A stretch of DNA of 14,613 bases from Methanobacteriota archaeon (GTDB taxonomy: Archaea > Thermoplasmatota > Poseidoniia > Poseidoniales > Poseidoniaceae), in NCBI GenBank assembly GCA_018645535.1, contig JABGWN010000017.1:1-14613 (forward strand), in the 5' to 3' direction. Made by a program: the position numbers and the translations under genes. Within the stretch, counting starts at the first letter, position 1. The number at the start of each line of letters is the position of its first letter. Shown here in pieces: positions 1 to 7,553 of this stretch. The notes below the pieces were generated by a model, which was given only the letters and a program-made list of their open reading frames with translations, made no database searches and had not been told where the DNA came from.

Positions 1-1
1 A

Positions 2-2932
2 TGGAACAATGGCCTCGAAAATGTATTCACCCTACCTGTCGCTCTTTGGCTTACTCTGCTTTTGGCGTATTTCCCTGCGGCTCAAAAGAACAGAATCCCT
101 GCAATGCCAATCGGACTTGCCTTTGCATTGTGGACACTAAATGGCGACCAAGCGATTTTACCATGGTGTGTAGCACTAGTAATGATTGCTTACATGATGT
201 TCTTCGCAGAAGCTACTCGTAAATGGGTGGCGAATCTAACAATGTCGGCTTTGTCTTTTTCATATCTCTTTGGAGATTTAATCGGCAACAGTATCCAAAA
301 CCAAGCAGTAAATGTCGGCGTCGCAATAGGTATTGTCGTTATTGCAGAAACTGCACGCAGGATGGATAAGATTTCAATTTGGAGCAATGTACAATCAGTT
401 TCATTCATTGCACTAAGTAGCACAATCCTTGACTCGCCGTATTGGTTCGTCACATGGGTCTTTGTAGGATACCTCCTTGCTATGGTCTACGAGTCCATGC
501 TCAAGGCACGAAGTGGAGATGATGTTGAAAAGAGAAATGCCACACTTGCCCTCCTTACCTCTCTTATTCTGAGTACAGGATTGCTTTTGTCTGAGAAACT
601 CAACCTTCCTGATTCCTTCAAACCGGATGATTTGAATGGCCTTTCTGTTGAATTTATGATTCTTGGATTCCTCGTTTACATACTGCTCAACTCTGTTCGC
701 GATGTTGAACTGGACTTTGGAAAATTGTTAGATATCATCGCCATTAATGCAGCAGGGAGTTATTCCTATGACGCTGAAACAAATGCCTGGTATCTCAAAG
801 GTGAGGCTGAAAAGGCCACGGAAATGCGATCGTATGGTACAATTGCTCGACCGTCTCTAGCATTTGCACTTCTTGCGATAACCATTGGAATCAGCACACT
901 CGATTCTACAGTTTTAATTGGTTCAAATTATTACGTAGTAGGAATGTACCTACTACCGGTGTCATTACTCATCTATGAAGTCTACAGAATGGATGTTATT
1001 TCCTCTGAAAGTCGAGCACTTGGCACACTTATGCTCCTGATTATCGCAGGCGCATCTATGCCATTGATGATTGAAGCTCGAATGGAACATGGGAGTGGCT
1101 TATTCAAAGCTGGAATCATTTGGGATATGGTCTTCCTTCTTGCCCCAGTCGCAGTCCATAGCATCATCACGAAAAGAGGCTTAGACACTGATGTTCTGAA
1201 CAGAGGCGCAGATCAAGTCATGCTCGGCGGCTTACTCATCTTGGGAATGTTTGATCAGTCCGGCGGTTTGTTGTTCCTTACCATGTATGGGCTGGTTGCT
1301 TACACGGCCTTCAAGTATCGACATCATGTCCTTTCATGCATTGCTCCAATAGCATTCATCTCTATGTTCTGGCTTGAAGATCATGGCTTAGCACACAACC
1401 TTCTCGATAGCGTATTATCCAATGTGGGAGATGCAACAGACCCAACTGTCCTATGGTTCAGTGAAGTTACTGGATTAATTGTGGGTCTGCACATGATGCT
1501 TGTCCTAAGTGCGAGTCTCTTTGATATTCGCTCAAACATCAAGAACGACGAAATCATAGAAAACGCATATCCATGGGTGATTCCTGCAATATGGTTCCTC
1601 TTCTCAGTTGCGGCAGTCCTACCTACTGCTTCTTGGCTCCCACTCATTGCAGTACTATTTGGAATCGTTAATTCATGGATACGAGGCGATCTAGCACTTA
1701 TTCCAACGCTCAGTGTAGCACTCATCTTTTCCTTCATGATTGGATTCTCAGACGGACTTAATGATTTCAATGGATTAATATTTGGAAAGTCAATGCTCTG
1801 GTCTGGTATTGTTATCTTCGGACTATGGCTTTCAGAAGAACGAGGATTGCTGGGAATGAACGCCAAGGAAAACTCAATTTCCAAGATGGAACTTCCTCTC
1901 GAAGCACAACTCAGGTTTTTAGCAATGGCTTCACTCCTTCTTTCATTCAACGTATTTGGCGGAGTTGGAATGATTGCCGCTAGTGCATGGGCGACTCAAG
2001 ATGCTTTCAAAAAGGGAAACAAAATATCAATTCTGTTCCTGCCATTACTCCATGGATTAACAGTTGGAAACGAACTTTCAACCTTCGATGTCCTTGATGA
2101 ATCGATGCGAAGCATTCTGGTTGGGGCTGTATTCTTTATTGAAGGAGCTGTACTCATCGTCTACTCATCTAAGACAGATCAAATATATGATTCCAAATTG
2201 TTTGCATGGGAGAATGATGAAGAGTTCTTCAGCTTTGTAGAATACATGGGCTTCGCAGGGGTCATATCCGCCCTTACAGGTGTTATCTATGCACTTGGTG
2301 AAGAACAAACTAAACTTGCTCTTTTCATCACTACTGCATTGCTTACGGCACTCGCAATCACAGGCTTTGACTCAAGGCATTCCCATGTTCGTTGGAGAAG
2401 AGCATTGGGTGTTTATGGTTCAATGATTTCATTGATTATCCTGTTCGGCCTGATTGAAGAAACAATATACAGATCTCTGACCATTGTTATGATGGGGTTA
2501 TTGGCTCTTGGATACGGGTTTATCTATCAACAGCGCCGACACACAATCGATGTACGTGATACTGAAGAAGTCCACGAATTGAATACCTGGATTGAAGAAG
2601 CAGAAGTTACGCAAGCTACGTCTGGATTAATGGCTAAGGTTGAGGCAAGTGAGGTTGAGGAGATCGTTGAAGAAATTTCTGACGACGTGGTGGAAGTTGT
2701 AGAAAAGGTCGAAACAATTCCAAAGGCTATACCGGTTCCAAAACCAGTTAGAGCAACTCTTGTGAAAGATGAAGGGTTTATCGAAACCCTCCAAACCTTT
2801 GACGTCAGAATGCCCCCTCAAGCGATTGAACAAATCAAGCGTACAATTGCAATGACTCCTCACAAAGGATTCAATCCGGTTGTCCGAGTGAACATGTTAG
2901 GCCAGATCGTCCTAGACTTTGAGCCAAAGTGA
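2..2932 (+). CDS. Giant multi-pass membrane protein, 5' partial, family not recognised
   Basis: The reading frame is open from base 2, so the gene enters from the left edge. A TTG at 62 is the first start-like codon, but the residues before it already form a membrane helix (about residues 9-25), so the true start lies upstream. The 976 visible residues contain roughly 28 hydrophobic segments by eye, running to about residue 870. A longer soluble loop falls near residues 235-285, and a cytosolic-looking tail of about 105 residues follows the last helix. The tail has a Glu/Val-rich stretch, a Pro/Lys/Val linker and a compact end with the motif VVRVNMLGQIVLDFEP. I see no transporter signature, P-loop, glycosyltransferase motif or catalytic cluster, so no function is offered. 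A polytopic envelope or sensor-like protein is possible. It ends directly against the convergent protease gene, stop to stop. Confidence is high that it is a real gene and low for any role. Confidence 0.85.
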   Translation, partial: WNNGLENVFTLPVALWLTLLLAYFPAAQKNRIPAMPIGLAFALWTLNGDQAILPWCVALVMIAYMMFFAEATRKWVANLTMSALSFSYLFGDLIGNSIQNQAVNVGVAIGIVVIAETARRMDKISIWSNVQSVSFIALSSTILDSPYWFVTWVFVGYLLAMVYESMLKARSGDDVEKRNATLALLTSLILSTGLLLSEKLNLPDSFKPDDLNGLSVEFMILGFLVYILLNSVRDVELDFGKLLDIIAINAAGSYSYDAETNAWYLKGEAEKATEMRSYGTIARPSLAFALLAITIGISTLDSTVLIGSNYYVVGMYLLPVSLLIYEVYRMDVISSESRALGTLMLLIIAGASMPLMIEARMEHGSGLFKAGIIWDMVFLLAPVAVHSIITKRGLDTDVLNRGADQVMLGGLLILGMFDQSGGLLFLTMYGLVAYTAFKYRHHVLSCIAPIAFISMFWLEDHGLAHNLLDSVLSNVGDATDPTVLWFSEVTGLIVGLHMMLVLSASLFDIRSNIKNDEIIENAYPWVIPAIWFLFSVAAVLPTASWLPLIAVLFGIVNSWIRGDLALIPTLSVALIFSFMIGFSDGLNDFNGLIFGKSMLWSGIVIFGLWLSEERGLLGMNAKENSISKMELPLEAQLRFLAMASLLLSFNVFGGVGMIAASAWATQDAFKKGNKISILFLPLLHGLTVGNELSTFDVLDESMRSILVGAVFFIEGAVLIVYSSKTDQIYDSKLFAWENDEEFFSFVEYMGFAGVISALTGVIYALGEEQTKLALFITTALLTALAITGFDSRHSHVRWRRALGVYGSMISLIILFGLIEETIYRSLTIVMMGLLALGYGFIYQQRRHTIDVRDTEEVHELNTWIEEAEVTQATSGLMAKVEASEVEEIVEEISDDVVEVVEKVETIPKAIPVPKPVRATLVKDEGFIETLQTFDVRMPPQAIEQIKRTIAMTPHKGFNPVVRVNMLGQIVLDFEPK

Positions 2933-4303
2933 TTACTCTTCTCTGAAGATTGCTGCATACGGAACGTATGAATTCGTTTCGACAACTGTTGTTGGGTAAG
3001 CGTCCCAATATGCTTCCCTCATCTGTTGATTAACATCCATGCAGAGAACGACATCAGAAGGCCTGTTATCCATTTCCTCAGTCCCATTAAGATGCTTGAT
3101 GATTGGATCTATATTCGAGAGGTTGACTACACCCCAACCAACCTGAGTGCATGGAGCAACAGGAGACATGGGTGTTGTCCCTGATATAGGATCCCAGGTG
3201 GTGAACGTTGGATACCAGGCAGACATATTCAATGCATGACGCATTTCTGAATTTCTCATTGTGAAAGAGGATTCATCCGATGAAGCTCCGTTGACGAGAT
3301 AACCTCCTCGTTGATCTGAAGCACCAGAACCCCAATCGCCAAATTCATCTCGTAGTTGATGAAGAACGAAGGAGAGGATGCCTGCTGTCCTAGGTGTAGC
3401 GAACGAAGTACCAGACGTCTCATGATAACCATCAGTATCGTCATGATTCGGCAAGAGTTGTGTCCAATCCGCAGCGATATCTGGATATGAACCGCTCATA
3501 GTTTCTTTTTGGTCATCTCCTTCCTCTGCATATCCAGAAATTCCAATCGACCATGGAGGTCCTGCTGTAGCATCTTGAATAGCAGGAGATGGTGAATTAT
3601 CTGCTGCCCCTGTATGAATTTTATTTTGAACAACAACTGCCTCGTAGGTTGCGGTTTCAATTCCAGGAACTGGTAGAGAACCGATGGCCCCGAACGATGT
3701 TGAAATAATATCAACAAGAGGTTGATTTGATGCTGCAAGAACTGCTTCGGTGGAAAAACCTTCGACAAAGAAGATGACTGCATCCGGATTTGCATCGAGG
3801 ACTGCCCCCGTTACTGCTGTTCCGTGGCCGTCTTCGGGATCATCCAAGATGTGGATATTTGTTCCGCCATCAGGTGAGGTTCCAATGATTTTAGTTCCAT
3901 AGAAATAGACGATATCACTGGTCGTAATGACATCCCAGCAGGCTTCTTTGTCTGCCTCATACCGTTCTTGCCAAGTACCCTCTAACGTAATACCACAAGT
4001 CATTGTCACGCCCAACTGTTCTAGAAGCCAATTGGGATAGATTTCATCGGTACTGAAATGGTCGTGGTAGACATTGATTCCTGTATCAATTGGTGCTACA
4101 ACGGAATAGTGTCGCCAATCGGTGGATGTGTTTTGTTCAACAATTACGGAACTCGAAGTCGAATCAGCAGAAAATTCATGAGCGATATATGCAAAGAAGA
4201 TTACACCACAAATCAGAGCAGTGAGGCCAAAAGCAATTGGTTTCCTTGGCATTGGAATCACTTCCAAAAGCACTGCATCAAGAACATCGGAGGCATCGGC
4301 CAT
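2933..4303 (-). CDS. Membrane-anchored subtilisin-like serine protease (S8 family)
   Basis: Predicted subtilase acting outside the membrane. Counting from the ATG at 4303, the catalytic residues are Asp73 (APIDTGIN), His160 (DGHGTAVTG) and Ser300 (SGTSFATP). The oxyanion Asn236 sits in GAADN, where families usually have AAGN. One hydrophobic helix at about residues 23-41 follows a basic MPRK, so it is an uncleaved signal anchor or a signal peptide. There is no lipobox. No I9-type propeptide fits between the helix and the Asp. The Asp-His spacing (87 residues) is much longer than in subtilisin and contains two cysteines. Two more cysteines lie in the C-terminal part, allowing disulfides. Starts at 4318, 4303 and 4252 are all possible. 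4303 gives a 70-base divergent spacer and a TATA-like TTCATACA upstream, while 4252 gives a classic short signal peptide. The role is probably degradation of external protein or surface processing. The family call is firm and the substrate unknown. Confidence 0.9.
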   Translation of the reverse strand: MADASDVLDAVLLEVIPMPRKPIAFGLTALICGVIFFAYIAHEFSADSTSSSVIVEQNTSTDWRHYSVVAPIDTGINVYHDHFSTDEIYPNWLLEQLGVTMTCGITLEGTWQERYEADKEACWDVITTSDIVYFYGTKIIGTSPDGGTNIHILDDPEDGHGTAVTGAVLDANPDAVIFFVEGFSTEAVLAASNQPLVDIISTSFGAIGSLPVPGIETATYEAVVVQNKIHTGAADNSPSPAIQDATAGPPWSIGISGYAEEGDDQKETMSGSYPDIAADWTQLLPNHDDTDGYHETSGTSFATPRTAGILSFVLHQLRDEFGDWGSGASDQRGGYLVNGASSDESSFTMRNSEMRHALNMSAWYPTFTTWDPISGTTPMSPVAPCTQVGWGVVNLSNIDPIIKHLNGTEEMDNRPSDVVLCMDVNQQMREAYWDAYPTTVVETNSYVPYAAIFREE

Positions 4304-4343
4304 ACCGTGTCGTAGCATGGGTGTATGAAGAACTCTGCGCCGA

Positions 4344-4351
4344 CTTCAAAT
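4344..4351 (+). promoter_or_regulatory. Possible weak TATA-like element before orn
   Basis: CTTCAAAT lies 23-30 bases before the ATG of the oligoribonuclease gene. This is the same offset as the better TATA-like boxes at 7525 and 9414, and would suit a leaderless archaeal transcript. The match to an archaeal TATA box is poor. No Shine-Dalgarno sequence is seen before the ATG. Confidence 0.2.
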
Positions 4352-4373
4352 GCTCTGACTTGCTGGGGTCATT

Positions 4374-4922
4374 ATGGAGAATAAAGATGACCGCATGGTC
4401 TGGATTGATTTGGAGATGACGGGTTTGGACATCTCTAAAGAGAAAATCATAGAGATAGCCACCATAGTTACGGATGGAGAATTAAACATCATCGCAGAAG
4501 GACCCAACCTTGCTGTTTCTGTCGAAGAGACGCTGTTGGAAGGTATGGATGAATGGAACACTCGACATCATAACCGAAGTGGTTTGGTTGAACGTGTCCG
4601 CAACAATTCGGTTACAGTTGAAGAAGCAGAACGACAGACAATGGAATTTCTTCGTGAATATGTGAATGAAAATACAGCCCCATTATGCGGAAATTCAGTT
4701 TGGAACGACCGCTTATTCCTCCAAAAAGAAATGCCTCAAATTGTTGAATTTCTACATTACAGGATGATCGATGTATCAACTGTCAAAGAACTTGGAAGAA
4801 GATGGTATCCTGAAGTATCTCGATTTAACAAAAAAGGAGCACACTTAGCCCTCGATGACATCCGTGAATCAGTTCAAGAACTCGCATATTTCAGGAAGAG
4901 AATTTTCATCTCCCATCAGTGA
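4374..4922 (+). CDS. orn: Oligoribonuclease (DEDDh 3'-5' exoribonuclease)
   Basis: Degrades 2-5 nt RNA oligonucleotides to mononucleotides, the last step of RNA turnover, in the cytoplasm. At 182 residues it has the family's usual length. It follows the bacterial/eukaryotic Orn/REXO2 pattern along its whole length: WIDLEMTGLD near the start, HYRMIDVSTVKEL in the middle and HLALDDIRESVQELAYFR at the end. The metal-binding DEDDh set is complete: Asp12, Glu14, Asp112, His157 and Asp162. The start at 4374 puts the catalytic DLE at the same distance from the N-terminus as in E. coli Orn. The gene is divergent from the subtilase, and its last 17 bases overlap the end of the convergent flavoprotein gene. 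Orn is typical of some bacteria and of eukaryotes and is uncommon in archaea, so if the host is archaeal, transfer is likely. Identification is secure. Confidence 0.96.
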   Translation: MENKDDRMVWIDLEMTGLDISKEKIIEIATIVTDGELNIIAEGPNLAVSVEETLLEGMDEWNTRHHNRSGLVERVRNNSVTVEEAERQTMEFLREYVNENTAPLCGNSVWNDRLFLQKEMPQIVEFLHYRMIDVSTVKELGRRWYPEVSRFNKKGAHLALDDIRESVQELAYFRKRIFISHQ

Positions 4923-6012
4923 CAAATCCTTTCCATCTCCTCATGTAATCAACAAAGAGAGGGCTTAGATCAGCATCCATCAACTTCTGAGGGGTAAATG
5001 GAGGCTTAGCAGGAGAATATTGTAAGGATGCGCTGGAAAGAGGCCAATCAGGGAATGGCAAAGCAACCCGAGCGACACCTACTCCATCTGCTCCTTCTTC
5101 AAGTAAAAAGTGTGCATCATTACCCGTCCATACAGACCCTGTGGAAATAATCGGTATACGATGATCAATAAATTTTGAGATTTCTTTTGTGAGTGTATGT
5201 CCCGAAGTATGCTCTTCGAAAACATCCCAGCACGATATATGTAAACCTTCTATAGATTTAGAAAGTAAAGATTCACAGACAATTAGTGTATCTTCCAGCG
5301 TGATTCCAATATCATCTGAAACCGGTGATAGCCGTACGAGGATAGAGAACTTGGAAGAAACGATATCTCGGACAGCATCAATGATCTTATTGAGAAATGT
5401 CATTCTTTGAAGAACATCTCCCCCAAATTCATCCGTTCTTCGATTGGTCTTATCGCCAAGGAATTGAGCGATGAGATAACCATGAGCACCATGAAGCTCT
5501 ACTCCATCGAATCCTGCTTCTTCGCATCGTTTTGCTGCCTTAGCAAACGAAGTGATTGTTTCATTGACTTCTTCAAGAGTCATTGGGCGAGAAGTACCCT
5601 CCAAATCTGAAATAACGTTTTCACTTGCAGAAACTGGTTGTTGTCCTGTAATTGAGGAGGGGCTCCTCATCCCTCCATGGAATAACTGAACAAAACTCTT
5701 CGATCCAGAACAACGAATTTCATCAGCCAGACGCATCAGTCCAGGAAGATGATGATCGCCCCATACTCCCATCTCCCCAGTCCAGCCTTGCCCTGATTCT
5801 TGAACATGAGATGCTGCAGTGGTAATAATTCCGAAACCCCCTTTAGCCCTTCTTTTCAAAAAATTGATTTCATCATCTGAAAGGCAACCATCATCATGAC
5901 TCTGCTTATTGGTCATAGCAGCAAGTACTGAACGATGAGGAATCTCCAAACCGTTTCGAAGAGTCCAAGACTCATCCATTGATACCATTTCAAGACCTAC
6001 TTTTCTCGCCAT
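4906..6012 (-). CDS. Old Yellow Enzyme family NADH:flavin oxidoreductase
   Basis: FMN-dependent ene-reductase-type enzyme of 368 residues with a single TIM barrel. It lacks the C-terminal Fe-S/FAD/NADH half found in 2,4-dienoyl-CoA reductase. Visible motifs are MTNKQSHDDG (33-42), VQLFHGGM (108-115), and the substrate-binding pair His174/His177 with Tyr179 in HGAHGYL. Further along are FLGDKTNRRTDEFGG (184-198), the flavin-contacting Arg in LVRLSP (225-230), and STGSV and GVARVALPFPDWP in the phosphate-binding end. It is the last gene of a three-gene minus-strand operon, and its ATG at 6012 lies 16 bases inside the end of the XdhC gene. In-frame ATGs at 5988 and 5979 would remove that overlap. 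Its 3' end overlaps orn tail to tail. The substrate is unknown. Company with molybdenum-cofactor maturation genes hints at reduction or breakdown of an organic or heterocyclic compound, but this is inference. Confidence 0.92.
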   Translation of the reverse strand: MARKVGLEMVSMDESWTLRNGLEIPHRSVLAAMTNKQSHDDGCLSDDEINFLKRRAKGGFGIITTAASHVQESGQGWTGEMGVWGDHHLPGLMRLADEIRCSGSKSFVQLFHGGMRSPSSITGQQPVSASENVISDLEGTSRPMTLEEVNETITSFAKAAKRCEEAGFDGVELHGAHGYLIAQFLGDKTNRRTDEFGGDVLQRMTFLNKIIDAVRDIVSSKFSILVRLSPVSDDIGITLEDTLIVCESLLSKSIEGLHISCWDVFEEHTSGHTLTKEISKFIDHRIPIISTGSVWTGNDAHFLLEEGADGVGVARVALPFPDWPLSSASLQYSPAKPPFTPQKLMDADLSPLFVDYMRRWKGFVTDGR

Positions 6013-6863
6013 GTTGGCGAATGAACATCAACGCCTTTGTGCAGTGAAAGAATCTCTGCAAGAACTGCAATTGCAATTTCTTCTGGGGAATCAGCTCCAA
6101 CATTAAGGCCAATTGGACATCGAACCTCTGAAAGGTATGCTTGTTCAATTCCATCATCGATGCAGGCGGATGCAAAGGTTTGCCACTTAGAGCGACTCCC
6201 TATTGCGCCAATACGTGGGAATCCATTTCCATCAAGAGAAGAATGACTCGATTGTGCTCTATGTAAAATCATCTTTAAGCGGTCAAGATCTTCTTGATAA
6301 TCGTGCCCCAAGAGTAGAATATCAGAAAAACGAGACAGACTTTCTGGAGTTTCATTTTCAAAGAAATCGAGGACGTCCGTTGCGTGTAACTCGACTGCAT
6401 TGGGATACAATTCTGGATGGGCAAAGGCTTCACGCGTGTCTTGAACGGAATAATTCCATCCCGTTAATGGAAGGAGTTTGGAGATAGCTTTAGAGCAATG
6501 CCCCCCTCCCATCAAAAGTATGTGTGGCATTGGCATCATCAACTCCAATGCGATGGTTACTTGTCCACCGCAAAGGGAGTCAAGAGGTTGAACTTCATAG
6601 CCCTTCGCCCCTTTATTTAACCCGAATGTGATGACTTCAGATGTCGTTACAGTCTGAGTAAGCAACTCTTCACATCGGTTGAGTATCTTCTTCTCTAAGC
6701 CAGCACCACCGACTGTACCGATCCATGAATTATCTTTTTTCATCGCAAGTCGAGCGCCAGATTTACCCGGAACACTGCCTTTTGTTGCAACGACTGAAGC
6801 GAGGACTACTGGGGAGTTGTGTTGTAACTGTTCCAACACCCATCCCAGTACCCTTGCGGTCAT
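5997..6863 (-). CDS. XdhC/CoxI-family molybdenum-enzyme maturation factor
   Basis: XdhC-family proteins bind molybdenum cofactor, promote its sulfuration and deliver it to xanthine dehydrogenase or CO-dehydrogenase-type hydroxylases. From the chosen start the 288 residues show the N-terminal XdhC block KGSVPGKSGARLA (28-40), GTVGGAGLE (49-57) and the family Cys in CGGQV (98-102). A Rossmann-like domain follows with GGGHCSKA (119-126), DTREAF and IGSRSKW (221-227), ending with PIGLNVGADSPEEIAIAV (250-267). I prefer the ATG at 6863 because family homology starts just after it and GGAGGG lies 3 bases upstream. The ATG at 6929 would add 22 unconserved residues and overlap the previous gene by 29 bases. 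It sits between the MocA-like and OYE genes and overlaps the latter by 16 bases. No molybdenum hydroxylase is encoded in the window, so its client is unknown. Confidence 0.9.
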   Translation of the reverse strand: MTARVLGWVLEQLQHNSPVVLASVVATKGSVPGKSGARLAMKKDNSWIGTVGGAGLEKKILNRCEELLTQTVTTSEVITFGLNKGAKGYEVQPLDSLCGGQVTIALELMMPMPHILLMGGGHCSKAISKLLPLTGWNYSVQDTREAFAHPELYPNAVELHATDVLDFFENETPESLSRFSDILLLGHDYQEDLDRLKMILHRAQSSHSSLDGNGFPRIGAIGSRSKWQTFASACIDDGIEQAYLSEVRCPIGLNVGADSPEEIAIAVLAEILSLHKGVDVHSPTWREK

Positions 6864-6865
6864 AG

Positions 6866-6871
6866 CCCTCC
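6866..6871 (-). promoter_or_regulatory. Shine-Dalgarno-like GGAGGG before the XdhC gene
   Basis: On the minus strand GGAGGG ends 2 bases before the ATG at 6863 (GGAGG then GCT then ATG). The spacing is short, but this is the clearest Shine-Dalgarno match in the window. It precedes an internal operon gene, where a leader is expected even in organisms that mostly use leaderless transcripts. It is the main reason to prefer 6863 over the ATG at 6929. Confidence 0.4.
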
Positions 6872-6900
6872 GTTGGGATTGATACACATACGGTTTGCCC

Positions 6901-7488
6901 TTAGAACCAAGGTTCCTTAGCAGCGGCATTCAGGAATTCTAAATCTTTAGGAGTGTCGATATTTAGATGCAATGAATCGAAGTCAACCTCTACTGCTTGA
7001 CAGTTTACTAGATCCTTGAGCGGAACATCTCCCTTTGAAAGATAAACTGAACGGATATCATCTTCCTCCAAGTAAAGAGGATGGCCCCCTTTACCAGAGG
7101 ATACTGGAAACGCCGAAACCCCAAGACCAACTAGTGATTGGATAATTCCTCCATCCCATCCAGGGCGATCGATTGGAACAATGAGGACCCGTTTAGGTAA
7201 GGAGCCCAATCGTTCAGTCATCGAAAGAAGACCGCATCGGATTGATTCAGTTCGACCTAACTCTGGTGAGGGATTGAGAACGACATTTACACTTGGGCAT
7301 GCAAGCATAACATCCGCAAGAAGGTCACTGTTCGTCACAGAAGTAATCGAAGTCATACCAGACCGTTCAAGGCGATTCACGATATGATGGATTAAGGGAT
7401 TACCATTGAGTTCTACCATCGCTTTGTGCTGACCGAGTCTTGTTGAGAGACCTGCTGCAATAATCAGCACCTCAATTGCTTTGGCCAT
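6901..7488 (-). CDS. MobA/MocA-like nucleotidyltransferase
   Basis: A 195-residue GT-A-fold nucleotidyltransferase of the kind that transfers CMP or GMP to molybdopterin, forming the dinucleotide cofactor of molybdenum hydroxylases. The nucleotide-binding signature AAGLSTRLGQHKAMVEL spans residues 11-27, with Lys22. GRTESIRCGL is at 78-87, the metal-binding Asp107 is in PIDRP, GGHPLYL is at 134-140, and the closing NIDTPKDL is at 176-183. GGHP and IDTPxDL fit the MocA (cytidylyltransferase) branch, the usual partner of XdhC. A MobA guanylyltransferase or another sugar/alcohol-phosphate nucleotidyltransferase cannot be excluded by eye. It is the first gene of the minus-strand operon, 37 bases before the XdhC gene. 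The start at 7488 places the signature at the normal N-terminal position. No Shine-Dalgarno sequence precedes it. Confidence 0.88.
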   Translation of the reverse strand: MAKAIEVLIIAAGLSTRLGQHKAMVELNGNPLIHHIVNRLERSGMTSITSVTNSDLLADVMLACPSVNVVLNPSPELGRTESIRCGLLSMTERLGSLPKRVLIVPIDRPGWDGGIIQSLVGLGVSAFPVSSGKGGHPLYLEEDDIRSVYLSKGDVPLKDLVNCQAVEVDFDSLHLNIDTPKDLEFLNAAAKEPWF

Positions 7489-7524
7489 GTTCTTGCGTAA
7501 GGGACGAGTACATTCAGATTTCTG

Positions 7525-7532
7525 TTCATAAA
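7525..7532 (+). promoter_or_regulatory. TATA-like box in the divergent spacer before the acidic protein
   Basis: TTCATAAA lies 22-29 bases before the ATG at 7554, the distance expected for an archaeal TATA box on a leaderless mRNA. Read on the other strand it is TTTATGAA, 37-44 bases before the MocA-like start at 7488, so one element could serve both directions. No Shine-Dalgarno sequence is present on either side. Confidence 0.4.
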
Positions 7533-7553
7533 CAGTCGACGATTAGAATTCCC

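Noticed and set aside
1..222. ATG at base 1 opening a 73-codon frame
   Set aside because: It lies out of frame with the long membrane-protein gene, is Cys/Ser-rich without domain character, and is a shadow of that gene.
1381..1950. 189-codon open frame on the minus strand inside the giant membrane protein
   Set aside because: It is fully antisense to a long, well-supported gene, has Ser/Ile-rich shadow composition and no motif.
7544..7551. TAGAATTC shared before the acidic-protein gene and the aquaporin gene (10611-10618) as a possible operator
   Set aside because: The distances to the start codons differ (2 and 9 bases), there are only two copies, and an 8-base match in A/T-rich spacers is easily chance.
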